A stretch of DNA of 64,000 nt from Pipra filicauda (taxonomy: Eukaryota > Chordata > Aves > Passeriformes > Pipridae): the NCBI RefSeq assembly GCF_003945595.2, contig NW_024104405.1:355287-419286 (forward strand). Direction: 5' to 3'. Below, piece after piece: positions 1 through 13,012 of this stretch. Numbering within the stretch: position 1 is the stretch's first letter; every line of letters begins with the position of its first letter. The notes beneath the pieces were generated by a model that did no database searches, was not told the DNA's origin, and saw only the letters and a program-made list of their open reading frames with translations. The translations under genes were made by a program, and so were the position numbers.

Positions 1-3000
1 ATTGGCCCACTGGGTAAATCACAGGGTTGAAAGTCTTTTCCCCAAGCTTTGCTGGGCTCCAAGTCAAAGGAATACAGCTGGGTCCACATCCATGCAGGAA
101 AGTGAATTTACTGACAACAGCTTTCCTTTTCTTACGAGGATTTTTTTTCTTTTTTTCCAGTCCACAGAGTCAGTTCTGCAAACCACATGCTGGCCTGAGC
201 CTTGGGAGGCCAAATCACTATTTCTTTCCCCCTGCACAGATTTCCTACACGACACTGGCCTGTCCTACAGCACCTCTGTCCAGGTAGGGAGCTCTGGCAC
301 AAGGAAAACACACTGCAGGGATTAGGGCAACCCATTTTGGAAGCCAAGCAGTTTATATGCCTGAAAACCTGGGAATCTACAGCTGAAGCTTTGCAGGGGC
401 TTCCTATTCCTACACCCAGACAGCACCAAACAGCAGCTCAAATCTCACAAAGGGGATTTTTCCAGACCCCCAAGCCCATCCTGGCTTCTGATACAAACCA
501 AAGGTTCAAACCCCTCCAAACTCCAGCACAGCTTTGCTCCGAGATGCAAGCTCTAGGTTTTAATGGTGTATTTACTGATGAGGTGAAATATGAATCTGGT
601 TTTGACTTTAAAAAGCCAATTGTATTTTGGGGGCGGAGGGAGGGGGGAAGGGGTGCTCTGACCTGACCCGCTAATCTCTTTTTCTTCCTTTAAAGTTGTC
701 TTCTAAATCTGAACATTAAAGGTGATTAGATACCTAAGGGACTTCCCATGTCATTAGTTAATACTTTAGAGCTTGTTTTGGTTCCAGCTAGCAGTAATGC
801 AGAGCCCTTTTGATAATACATCACCCTGCTCAAATATGCCTGCACAGTCTCCAGATGATGTACCCCACCCGTGTCTGCCTCTGTACAGCTCACAGATTGG
901 AAGGGTTGGAGACGAGTTTAATTTAAAGATGAGCCGCCCTTGGGCTGCCAAAGGAAATGGCGTGTCAGCTACGTCAAAAATAGATACTGTTGTGCAGATA
1001 TATGGAGGGAGAGATGGACGCTGCCAGTGCTATCAATTACCTGGATTGCCTTTAAATGTCAAAGCAAATCCTTACCCATTCCTTCTCTAAAACCTAAATC
1101 ACCCGGAGAGACAAGGTCGACCCGAGCGGGCTGGAATGCTGGGAGAGGAAAACGTGGACACAGCGTTGCGTGTGTGAGGGGATAATTTGTGTGCACGCAC
1201 TGAGGAGGACCCAAGGAGCATTAAAAGCATGTTGGCTCACGGATTCCGATTCGGGAACGGCGTTGCTTGGGTTTTCAGGTGTCATCAAAAACAGTCCCCA
1301 AAAGAAAGATCCTCTCCAAGTCAATAAAAGTGGCCTTCTGGACTAAATATATTTAAAATTCCCATGCTGCTCCTATTTTGCATTGTTTCAGGTTGGGTTT
1401 GGTTTTTTTTTTTCTCCTGGGGGGATATAGGTGCCTCTGACAGAGTCAAAAGAAACCCCACAAATCTGAAGTGCCTCTGGGGAAAAGCAGAGCAGGTTAT
1501 CTCTGTAAATACTTTTCCCCTCTCGCTGCTGAGCAAATCATACAAGCATAACATATGTGCACCTACATATCTGCATCCTTCAAGGCAGACCTCCTGGGAA
1601 ACAGCATGAAATGATCCCTTGGGAAGGGGCCCCAGCCCTTTCGGGAACAGGATATGGGGGAAATTGAGGAGTGGAGGGGGGGGGGGGAAGGGGAAATCAT
1701 CAAATCCTACAGGTGGGTAAATAAAAGGAGACACAGTTTATTACAATAGAGAGGCAAACATAAGGTTTAAGCTTGGTCTCTTAAGAAATGAGGTTTCTGC
1801 AATCAGCCTGCACGTGGGATACATATATAAAATATAAATAAAACAAACATACTCATCTCCCCCGTCTCCAATAACTTCCAAATTTGTTGGCCAATTCCAG
1901 CCCAGCTTGCTGGAGGGGGCAGAGGTCTTACAGCTCCTACAAGTTTTATGAAAATAGGGCCCTCTCCTGTATCCTGAGGCCTATTAATGCCCACACTGAA
2001 AGAAATTGTTGAGCTCACGTTGCAGCTTATTAGTAATATTATTAGACACTGGAGAATCCACAGGGGAGAGAGAAATATTAAGAAGGCCCCAACGGCAGGA
2101 AAAGCTTCGGTTGGAGTTTGCACCTTCTTAGACACCAGAGAATCCAACCACAAGACACCAACCGGTTGAAACCCCCATTTCATTGCATCTCTTGCTAATA
2201 ACCACTTCTTTTACATAAAGATATTTTGTGTATTCCCAGCCTGGCCTCCCAAACCAATTAAGGCGAGCTGTAATTTACAGCTCCCGGCGCTTCCTTTGCC
2301 TTCTTTCCTCGGAGGGATCAGCGGTGCCCAGACGCGCCGCCGAGAGGAGGAATGTAATCACGGGGGACATTTATCACCTGCTGTTTTCACAGAGGGCACT
2401 GCCCTGATTTCTGTGCTCTTCCTTCAACAGCATCATCTCCTCTAGATAACTCTGCACCAGGCCAGGGACCAGATGTACATTAAGCTCTGGTTTCAGCACG
2501 GGGCACATCCCAGAGCCCCGGCGCTTCCCATGCGCGGGACGCAGGGCAAAAATGTAAAGAATTCCAGATAAACACATTTGGAAAGCCACTTAGGGCTACT
2601 GGACAGATGAAGGCGAGGAAGGCAGGGGAATATTTTTGCAGTGAACAGGCAAAGAGGGACACTGTTCATCTCTTGAGGCGTGTGAGCTGCTCTCTAGTTC
2701 TAGATGATGCCAGTTTTGGCTGGGCAGAAGACTCTCAAGCACCAAAGGCTAAGAAAAAGGAGCCATATAAGAGCAGGGAGGCCACAGAGGAGCTGGAGGA
2801 CATGGATCAGATCTACATTAAGACTTGCCTGACAGTTGTCAGTGGTTTTGTTCCATTGGTTTGCCAAATTTGGGGGAATACTCAGCACAAGTGGGAATAA
2901 AGCTCCCCCAGTGTGGTGCCGTGTGGGTTCCACAGAGGAACGAGCACTTTTGGTACCACCATAGGCACATGACTGTGAGTGGTCCAAGACAAAGACAACC

Positions 3001-4819
3001 CACCTGGAAGGTTTCCCTTCCTTTCTAAAGAAAAACTGATAAAATGGTTGTGGTGCTTTAAATAACAACTACATAGCACCACACCAGGGTACAGCCCTGA
3101 CCTGCTCCCAACCCTACAAGCCCATCTCCAGCATCACTGGGCATCTGCTCAGAACATTTCAGCCTGATTGTCTCCTTTTCTACCCATTCCCACAGCATGA
3201 TGAAACACAACTCCCTTCCTTCAGGGGCTGCTTGTCCAGTTGCATCTGCATATGACAAGCTGGGCTTTTTTAGGTGGTTTCAGTGCAAAATAAGAGATAA
3301 TTTTAAGTTTCATTGTAGCTCTGCCAACAGTCAGGATGATGCAAGTGGCCAAAGAACAAGCCAAAGAGTCAGCAACGGCCTGAAGCAGAGCAAAGAGAAG
3401 GCAAGAGCTGCCCAACACTGCTTTTACAAAAACCTCCCCCTTCCCACAGAGTAGAGGATCAAAAGATTATTCTGGGAAGGAGCAGCTCATAACTACACCA
3501 AAGCAGTAGGCTGGGTGATCCCATGGGAACTAGGGTGCCACTGATTTCTGCAAGCCTGGGATCCATCCAATCCTTCCTTTTTTTCCCACCAAATTACTCT
3601 GAAAAGCCTGGAAGCAACCACAGCCCACCAGCTCCGCGGAGCCAGCGCGGCAAAAGCCGGTCAGAGCCACCTGCTCTGAGCACCTCGGGCTCCGTTCCAG
3701 CCTCCAGAAACCAGTTTTGGGGTCAATGGGAAGTTCATCTTGGCCCTCAGGAGAGGGCAACTTACCCATCCAATTAACAGCTAAAACACTGCTGCTTCTT
3801 GTGTGTGCAGGCTCCCGGGGGTGGGGGGGTCTCTGGGAATCACTGGTGGCCACAGGGAGCTGTGGTTATCGGTACAGCTGCCACGCTGTGCTGGCAAGGA
3901 ACTTCCAGCCCACGAGGAGCAGAAAGTGCCTCCTTCCCTCCTCACACAGGAACATTATGACCCACTGCCACACCCCTGCAGGTCACTCGAGCCTTTCCTG
4001 CACCAGGCAGGCTCCCACGATGGTCTACAAGCGTTTTGCCTGGTACGGGGGCTCGATCCCGCGGTCCCAAAGTTGCAATTTCCCCAGGAATGCCTGGAAT
4101 TTCCCCCTTTATGCAACACACGTTTGCAGGTTCCTGCTTTGATGAGTGAATATCTTCATTTAGCAGGGGAAGCATTCCCACACACATGCTGTCTCTTTGA
4201 ACAACCCAAGCCACCAGCTCAAGCCCAAAGGCAGATGAATTGTCCTTCCTCCTTCTCAGGGCCTCTAAAACCCTGATATATATATATATATTTTTTTTTT
4301 TTAAGTGTGCATGTTTTGGTTTAAACCTCACAGCTCAGAGCTGGCTCTGTCTTTTCTTCAACTGCTTATTTGCCACTTTGCAGAAAGTGCTGGCCAACTG
4401 TAAAAAACCACCCTACTTATTAATTTTATTAAATTATCAAAGCTTCACCAGCAAACCTTATTTTGCAAGTGAAAATCCCATTTCTTGATTTATAACCAAG
4501 AGATGGGGGTTGCTTGAATGTTGCATTATTTGATAAAGGATTATACTGAAGAGAAAGAAATTTCAGACCTGGAGCTGAAGATTCAGACTTTGGAAAAATG
4601 ATCTCTCCAGCGGTGACACCTGTCCCTTCAGTTTTACACAAACTGAACAGCTTGAAGAAACCCCTCCAATCCAAGTGTCGTATTTTTGCTGGAATAAACT
4701 TATTTCACTCAAAGATGAACAATGGGATGGCCAACAAAATAATTTCTCTCCTGTGGCACCCTCATTCCATATGTCCTAGGAAGATGTGAGCATGTACTGC
4801 AGGAATTCCCTTCTGTCAG
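1..4819. other. Intergenic, nothing coding recognised
   Basis: Unique sequence with simple runs: a G-run at about 1675-1688 and a (TA)n-T(n) tract at 4275-4302. The segment 2205-2370 has AT-rich to GC-rich transitions with ACCAATTAAGG and TGTAATTTACAGC motifs and may be a conserved element, but this is untested. Confidence 0.55.
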
Positions 4820-5042
4820 GGAAAGTTTAGATATTAGAGGAAGGTTCTTCCTCCAGAGGGTGGTTGGGCACTGACCAGGCTCTCCAGGGCAGTGGGCACA
4901 GCCCCAAGGCTGCCAGAGCTCAAAGAGTATTGGGATGATCCTCTCAGGGACAGGGTGGGATTGCTGGGGATGGGCCTGTGCAGGGCCAGGAGTTGGACTG
5001 GATGATCCTCGTGGGTCCCTTCTAACTCAGCATATTCTGATT
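4820..5042 (+). mobile_element. CR1 LINE 3' fragment
   Basis: TTTAGATATTAGAGGAAGGT, CCAGGCTCTCCAGGGCAGTG, CAGGGCCAGGAGTTGGACTG and GGGTCCCTTCTAACTCAGCA then TATTCTGATTC follow the CR1 order, with a different subfamily tail from the other copies (AACTCAGCATATTCTG type). It is 5'-truncated and noncoding. Confidence 0.93.
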
Positions 5043-8000
5043 CCCTGGAGCTCTTGTTGCTCTCCTGCTGTTTGCTGCTCTCTGAAGGAGCTGAGGATCA
5101 AGCTGACCACTAAAGGCAATCTCCAGGCCAGATGCCAGACTTGTGCTGGCCAATTAAGCCGTGCCAGCCTGCAGCCAGTGATGAAACCCTCAGCTCTGGG
5201 TGGAGAAGGGAGGAAGAGGAGAACCTTCAAGCACAGCAACTCTAAACCCTCCATCTGCCAGCGCTTCACCTATACCCCAGCCTCAAGCTCTTATGGAAAC
5301 CCACTAACTTTAAAACAATCGTGCAAGTCATTTCTCCCCTTTAAATGTTTAGCCAGGGCCACATCTGAGTTCCCAAAAGGGTTCTGATCACTCTGCAGGG
5401 CTGCACGAAGGTCCCTCAGCACAGTTAGCAGTCAGAGCACTGCCATCAGCAGGGGAAGGAGGAGAACTGCTGGGGCAGGGCGGGGATTTAGGCTCTGTAC
5501 CACCAAGGCTCTGCTTTTTGCCGTTTAGCACTGTCTAAGCTGCTATTTTCCTTGAAGGACTGCACATTCTTGTGCAGCTCTCAATATATTCATACTTAGA
5601 GGTCCAAAATCTCGCCTCTTTATACTTGCAAATTCTCATCAACGTCCCTGCTCCATCCCCAGCTCTCGGGCTCTTTTTCCAAGAAAAAAAAAAAAAATGA
5701 TGCCAGATATAATAATTCTTGAGAGACTTCCCATCTGCAGATCTCAAAGTGTGGATCAGTGTTCAACGAGGACTCAAACTGCATCTAGGTTTGCCTTGGC
5801 CCTCAGCACTAAACGTCAGGCAGAGGATGAAGTGAGAGACTTCTTATGAACACATTCCAGCACAGCCAAGCCACCATCCCAGTTCAACACACCAGCAAAA
5901 ATCAGAGAGCCAGTGTCAAGAAGAGATCAGAAAACAGGATTTTCTCTCCAAAAGAAATGACAGGGTGTTGATTTCGCTTCCTCCTGATTTCAGGTTGAAA
6001 GGAAAAAAAATTAAAGTCGAGCTCTTGGGATATTTTGCAGAACAGAAATTCTGAAATGTTCTAAGATGGAATTTTTTACTTTTATGTGCGGCCCAAAAAT
6101 CAGAACCAGATTGAGTCAGAATAAGTACAAGGTTAAAGTGAAAGGAGAAAATAAACAATTTCAAACTGTTTCTGAATTTCCTCTGGCACTCGACTGAATA
6201 GGGTGTGTTCCTACAGCATCTTTCTCAAGACAGTTATTTCTCAGGGAAACCACGTGTACCCTACTTGCAAAATTCAGGGAAATCAGACAGAAGCTGTAAC
6301 CTCACAATCAGAACAAAATACAATTTTGAAATCGTCTCCTCTGTTTATCCCTTTTGTCTCAGTTCAGAGACTTATCGCCAGCATTCTCGATACAGAAACC
6401 AGATTGTTCCCTTGAAGACCTGGGCTGCTGCAGCTTAACAGGACTCCCTGACCACCGAAGGAAGATGAGCAAAACTCAACAGACCCGTGAAAGCCGCGGG
6501 GAGAAAAATATCCTGGCAGGAAAGAAAACCACCACAGAGCAGTGACGTTGGGGCTGCGCCATTCCGACCTCGTTTCGAGCTCCAGTTTGCTGATTTATGC
6601 TTAAAATGGAGGGGGAGAGGAGAAAAAGTTCTTTTTCCTGGGAAGGGCAGCCCCTGGGATGGTTTGGACCAGCCGCAGCATCGCCCCGAAATCCGCATCC
6701 TTCCACTGCCCTCTCGTGGCCGCCGCTCCCGCTGCAGCCCGAGGGATGCGCATCCCAAAGGGGAAAACAGGGAATGATCGTCCCAGGGGTGCTGGCAGGA
6801 TACGTACGTTGCTTAAGGACAGCGCGATACGGGACAGAATCCAGGCCATTATCTGTATTTGCGTAATTTATCCTCTCTGAGCAAACTCATCTCTTTTTAG
6901 ACTAACTTGGGTCTTCACCTCCTGCAGCAGGGACTTTCAGCACCTCATTAAATCTCACATTAAAAAGTTCTTTTCCACCTGCTTTCTGACAGAGCCTGCA
7001 AGGAACCAACCCCCTTGGTATTAATCCCTTCCTGAACATCAGTAATTCCATCTTTCACTGCACACCAGGCACGCAGCAGGACCCTCACTGCACGCAAGAC
7101 GAGCCAACCCCCTCAAAAACATCATCCCAGGCTGTGTCCTTCCAGCCTCGTCAAAGAGTGACACAGCAGGGACCACATCTGGAGGAGCATCAGGGCTCCA
7201 GCAGAGAGGGCAGACGGAGAGATGCTGCTGCAGGCTGGGAACAAAGCAAGGATTCCTCCCTCTTCCCCCAGCACGTTGGGGCTCTCCAAGGAGGTCAGTG
7301 GTCGAGGAGCACAAGCTCCAGAGGTGCTGTAACCACAGCCAGCTGTTGCCTGGGCTGAAGGGAGAGGCTTGGGATGGGAGCCAGTGGTGAAAGTCCCCCC
7401 CCAGGCCTGCCAGATCTGAGAGCCGGGTGAGCAGCACAGCTCGGACACGCAACCAGATGAAACAACAAGCAATTAAAACCACGTTTGCTCTGAGCAGAAA
7501 GATGGCAGGGAGGACTCCGAGGATCTGCTTCCTCTGCAGCAGGATATTTTATTAAGACCCTAAGACCCCTTTTCCCATTGTACCATGTTCAAGCAATGAT
7601 CTGGGTATGGGTTGCTCAGTTCTAAACACCTCAGGTGCTGACTACTAGTATCACCCAGCCCTTTTCCCAGGGATAGGAACAGCATTCAAAGCCTCTTGTG
7701 CATGATCTTGCCTGTTCTTTCAGCCCATTTTGATGACTTGCTCTATTTCCACAGCAGACAGGCCTGAAAAGATACCCTGCCTTTGAATTTATATGTAATT
7801 CTAATAGCCAGTGATCCCTTTCTTCCTCCAGATTCATAGCAGAGTAACTCCAGACTAAATGTCAAGAGAACAGATTAAATCCAAACTTAATCCCATTCTC
7901 TTGGCAGTGCCTGACTCGAGATTTACCCCCAGAAAGAACAGGTCCATGTCCTAACCTAGCAGGAGTTCACATGCTGAAAATCCATCTCATACAACCTCCC

Positions 8001-11000
8001 CTGGACATGGCTTTTCCACACCCATCCAAAACAACTTCCCTCTGCAGTTTCAGTGTTATATTTGTTGTTTACATTCATAACAACTACAAATTACTCTTCA
8101 AAATCATCTCTAATGATTTGTAAACAGTACAGGAATTTTAGAGAGGGAGAGGAGGGCATAAGCTCAGCTGTCCACAGGTACAGCTGAGGCAGTTTCCCCT
8201 TAGCCACCACATTCACATTTAAATTCCCCTCCCAGCACTGTTAAGGGGTCAGTCACTCCTCCATTAATTTTCCCATGAAATATATAGTACGAAAAGTTGG
8301 GCAAAAATCTTATTCTATCCTCTATTTAGATAAGGCAAAATTACAGATGGTCTTGGGGTTTTGCATGGGAACACATAGAGGGTAACAAAGTGGTTCCCTC
8401 CACCTTCCACTTCAATGCAAATGGACTAGAAATGGGGCAAAGAGAGAGGGAGCCACCCCAGGCAAAGCTGCTTTCCTGCACAACTGTACAAAGACCCTAA
8501 AAAAAGAGGGTCAAAAGTTCCTTTTGGGTGCCCCCATTCTTGGCTGCTCTAGGAAGGGTCAGGGTGAGTTTGGTTCTCCTGCAGTAGCACCTTCCTCACA
8601 TCCTTCCCTGCAGACACAATTATCCTGCCCTGTGGAAGGGCTCAGCTTGGCTTTGGGAATAGGAGAAGGTCCTTCCTGCTGAATAGGAAGGACCTTTTGA
8701 GGAGAGCACCTGCATGAGGAAAAGCAGGGACAAAGGGTCTGGGTTTGGTTTGTGCCTGTCATCTCATGCTCTGATCCTGGAAGGCTCGAGGAAGAAGCAT
8801 ATCTCTGGGATTTGACTATTTTAAGGACTATTTTTAGCTTCCCTCTCTTTTACCCCCAACTCAAAGCAAGAAACAGGGAAAGGATCACATCTTTGTCCTT
8901 CTTTTGCCAGCTGGCAACACCTTGGCACCCCAAAGTCCTCTACATTTACCCTGAAATCCATCATTCCCTGGCAGACAAGGGTTGGACGATGCCCTTGCTC
9001 CATCTGACCTGAATGCAGGACTGGACTCAGAGCCAATGTGTGGGGAAGATCCAGGCTCTCCAGCCCTCAGTCATGCCTGGGGATCCATGCAAGCCCGAGA
9101 TCCAAGCACAGCTTTGCCTCAGTGACATGGGCAAGAGGAAAACACACTGACATGAGCGTGTCTGCAGCCAGCAGTGAATCCAGCCAGGAGGAGCAGGAGG
9201 GAGGGCAAGCTCTTGGCAGGGACAGACGTGCAGTGCCAGTTGTACAGCACCTATGCACAGAGCTGGGCCTAAGGCTACACTCTCACTGCTCCTCAAATCT
9301 CCCAGTTTTATGCATTTCTTCCAAACTTTGATGAAGGATCTACTCCTGAGATCCAAATCCCTGCCCGAGGCACCACAGGACAGAGTGAAAGTCCCTTTCT
9401 GAGGCTGGATTTCTCCATCTCCAGCCTGTTTGCACCATCCCACCCACTTCTCAGCCCTTGCCAGCAACAGGGATTTCTGCAAGCTTGTTCTTGTGCAAGG
9501 CAGAGCCCTGCACAAGCTCTTTGTTCCCTGGTTCTGCCTTGGTGAAGGTTAGAGGTGGAGTAAGAGGACGTACCCAGGGAAACCTGGCTTCAAACAGCCC
9601 TGCTTGCCACCAAACTGCCACATTCACTGCGCCTTTTCCAGCCATGCAAGACAAACAGGGAGGAGACGAGGTGCTCCCAGGCACTACTTGAAGCCATTGC
9701 CCTGCCAGTGCAACGCTGGGGGCAGGAGGAATAAGATGCTTTATTTGCAGCCCTGTCTCCCAGCTCTTGGCAGGATTTGCTGGCCCTCCACACAGGTTCG
9801 CCCTCCTCTGCCTCAAAACCAGCTACGTGACCTCAGTCAAGTCCCTGCCCTGTCACCAGACTGGCAAGAGGCAGAGGGGGAGAACAGACCAAACCCTTCA
9901 GGACAGGGACTGGCTCACACAGGGTTTCATCCAGATTTTAAACACACCAGTGGCCAACCAATTTGAAACCACTTTTCAGGTTAAAACCTTGCTGTTTTGC
10001 AAAGCCAGCTGGGTGAGGAGCATTGGGGAAGGAGGAAAAACATCCTTTAGCTGCCTGGTGAGCCTGGAGGGAAGGGCAGCAAGGAGCAGAAGAGCTCTGT
10101 GGCACCGGGGTGCTCCCCAGGCACTGCACCAGAGCTCTGACAGCTCACAGCAGTTTGCCAGACTTGCAGCTGGCACAAAGAGGCCGAGGTGTTTTCCCCT
10201 CACTCCCTCCCACTCCTCCCATAGCTGGAAGAGAGCAGACACTTCCTTGCAGGCAGCACAGGGCCCCAGGCAGGCTGAGCTCACCCACAGCCCTTCCATG
10301 GACTCTGCCAGCACAGACTTCCCAGGTGAGAGATGAAAAGCAAATGCCATCACCCAGCTTGGAATCTGAGCCCTGTGAAACCAGAGCTCCCAAAATGGAT
10401 TTGATATTGAAGGAGAGGGGCTTGAAGCAAGAGCTTTGGGACCAGACCCGACTCAGTCCTTGCCTTTTGGAGACCACCACTCCTTTGGCTTCTCCCCAGT
10501 ACAACCGTCCCAGTTGCATCTGTGCTACCAACACTGGTTACCCTCTGGCAGAGGCTCTGGCACTCCCTGCACACTGAACACATGATGGTGACAAAAGTAA
10601 GTCCTAAAAAAGCTGCATCCACGGAAGAGGAAATCAGAGTGGTCATGAATACAGCACAAGGAGTACAAATTCCAGGACACTGCCATTGGAGTCACATACC
10701 CAGCTGTTCGAGGCTTCTTTGAACATCTCTGCTTTTAATTACGTATTTTTCAATACTCCTCTATTCTCCCCACCCCATGTTGTGACTCATGGCTTGGGCT
10801 ACTAAGCAGACCAGGGATTCCCATGATTGCTGGAGCTGGAGGTAACACCAGCATTATCAGACCTCCAGGTGTTTTCCACACTGGAAAATATAAAGATCAT
10901 CTGGCAGAGCAAAGATACAAACACAAGGAGATGCTTCATTTAAAAAGGTGGCTTGGGTACAACCAGGATTACAATCCATCTCAAGGTTCTACTGTTAAGT

Positions 11001-12935
11001 CACATGAGCAAATTCAATTATCAGGGGTCCTAAAAGTTTCTTATTCAGACTCAGAGCTGGTTGAACACCCCACATTGAACAGTGTGTCCTCAACATGATG
11101 CTTTACCAGAGGAGAATGAAGAAGCACATCCACACACCCTCTCACCCACAGCTGCACTGCTCTTGCAGCATATTCCAATGTCCTGCAGCTTTCCAGATAC
11201 AGATGTAGGGCCCACTGATTAAACTTTGGACTTCTTCCCCTAACCACACTGCTTCAAAATAAGCTAAGAGGCAGAAATCAAAAATATTTTCATTTCAAGC
11301 TTCAAAGAGGATCCTCCAAACAAAAGGAAACACTTCAGCAAAGTGTGTGTAAACAGGGAGCATCTGGTCTTTCCCTGACAATGTTGAGCCTCGAGACACG
11401 CAAGAAAAAAGCTACCAGTGAAGTCAGGTAATGAAAAGGATGTCTTGGGTGTGGGCACAGTTCTTCCTTGGAGCCCAGAGAGTGTTACTCTGCCTCCTCT
11501 GCAGAGGCAAAGCCCTGCACAGAGCAGCACACACCTGGCTCAGCTCATTGCATTTGTCTCAGGGAAGCAGCTCTTTGTTCTCCAGCTCAGGCACTCGGAG
11601 GAGCCGGGCAACCATCTGCTCCTCCAGGGACATGGATACACTGCAGGCCCTGCAGCTTAATGGAAATCTTCCTCTGGGTCAAGTGGCAGAGCCAACTGCT
11701 CTGTTAATGCAGCCATCTTCATTTCAGGGAGGAAGGGAGAATCAATTAACAGCCTCTGAGCAGGGAAGTCTCCTGGTGAGCAGCCAGAGCTCGGAGATCT
11801 CACCCCACACTTGTTCAGGGAGCCCAGCTTTTAGTGCACCTGGGCCAGCCCTCCACTCCATGGCCTGCAACAGCTTTGTTACAACCTCTGCCTTCAGCTG
11901 GAGGTACCACAAAGCTTCAGGGGGGAACTGCAGCCCCACAGAAGCATTTGCTAAGCCAGCAGGAAAAGATAAATGTCTGTTAACAAGCCTGCAACTGCTC
12001 AACAAGGAGGAGCAATGGAGCAGACCCATAAGAGAGAAGCTTCTCGTCTCTGAGCAGAGACATTCTCCCCCCTCCATCATATCCTGGGTGAATATTTTTT
12101 GGTTTAAAATACTGACATCACAGAAGCTTCACAGCTTCGTTTCTGCAGCACAGTCCCTCATAATTCTAATTTTTCACAGCTCAGTTACTGTAAACTGGTG
12201 AAGAGATCCCTTTGCCTCTGTGAACTTGGAGATCTCAAAGCTGAACGGCAACACGACTCTTTCATCTCTGGAGGGGGATTTTGGAACAATCTCTAAAAAT
12301 AACCAGCTCTGATTTTCTTCAAATAACCTAGAAATTCATGTAGTGCCTAATTAACCTTGTCACAAAGCTACAGCAAAACAAGTCCTTAGAGTACCAGTAG
12401 TGTTACTACCTCTGCTCCATCTTAACAACCAGCAGCCTGGATGTGTATCTGAAAATTAACCAGTGATTAGCTCCTACCATCCAATTCTTTGTGCCATGTA
12501 ACCCAACCCCTGAAGCAAACTTTATTTTTAAAGTTCTTTCAGCCAAGGTACTTTCCAAACAGAACACTAAATCACTAATCTCACTGAGCAGAACTTATTT
12601 CACAATTAAGGCTCTTTCCTTCTGTGGGACAAAGGCTCCTTGCCATAACTCAGGAGATCAGAACATGGCCTGCAGGGCTGAGAGCTTGGGTAACACCTAT
12701 CAATACACTCCTGACACGATCCTCATAAATAATGATGAACATGAGATAGGTGAGGAGCTCATTAGAGAAACAGAGACACTTAACTACAGGTGTGTTAAGT
12801 ACAGCAAAGCTGTGAAGTATATTAAGGGATTTAAAGGTGTGTATGGATTGCTGAAATGCAATTCTCCAGGCAGAGCAGAAGACAGCACCTGCTTGAGCAG
12901 CTGTAGCTGGCAGCCTTTTAGGGCAGAGAACTAAT
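5043..12935. other. Intergenic, no gene supported
   Basis: Unique sequence. It includes a perfect 12-bp inverted repeat at 8666-8696 and a small CpG-rich patch at 6640-6780. The longest open frames (up to about 256 codons near 11431-12201) have no recognisable domains and no conserved start context, and are taken as chance. Confidence 0.55.
8666..8696. repeat. Perfect 12-bp inverted repeat with 7-nt loop
   Basis: AAGGTCCTTCCT is followed by GCTGAAT and then its exact reverse complement. Allowing one G-T pair the stem extends to 14 bp. It is too short for a canonical miRNA precursor. Confidence 0.85.
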
Positions 12936-13012
12936 CATGGAATGGTTTGGGTTGGAACGGACCTTGAAGACCACCCAGCTCCAACCCCCCTTGCCACAGG
13001 AAGAGACCCCTT
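12936..13012 (-). mobile_element. CR1 LINE 3'-end fragment
   Basis: TCATGGAATGGTTTGGGTTG, GAACGGACCTTGAAGACCAC and CAGCTCCAACCCCC are the inverted CR1 3' tail, 5'-truncated. Confidence 0.92.

Noticed and set aside
4040..4075. tRNA B-box-like sequence (GGCTCGATCCCGCGGTCCC)
   Set aside because: No matching A box or cloverleaf arms could be assembled around it.
8666..8696. Hairpin as a miRNA precursor
   Set aside because: A 12-14-bp stem is far shorter than the roughly 30-bp stem of a pre-miRNA.
11431..12201. 256-codon open frame
   Set aside because: No similarity to any family I recognise and no conserved start context; treated as chance.
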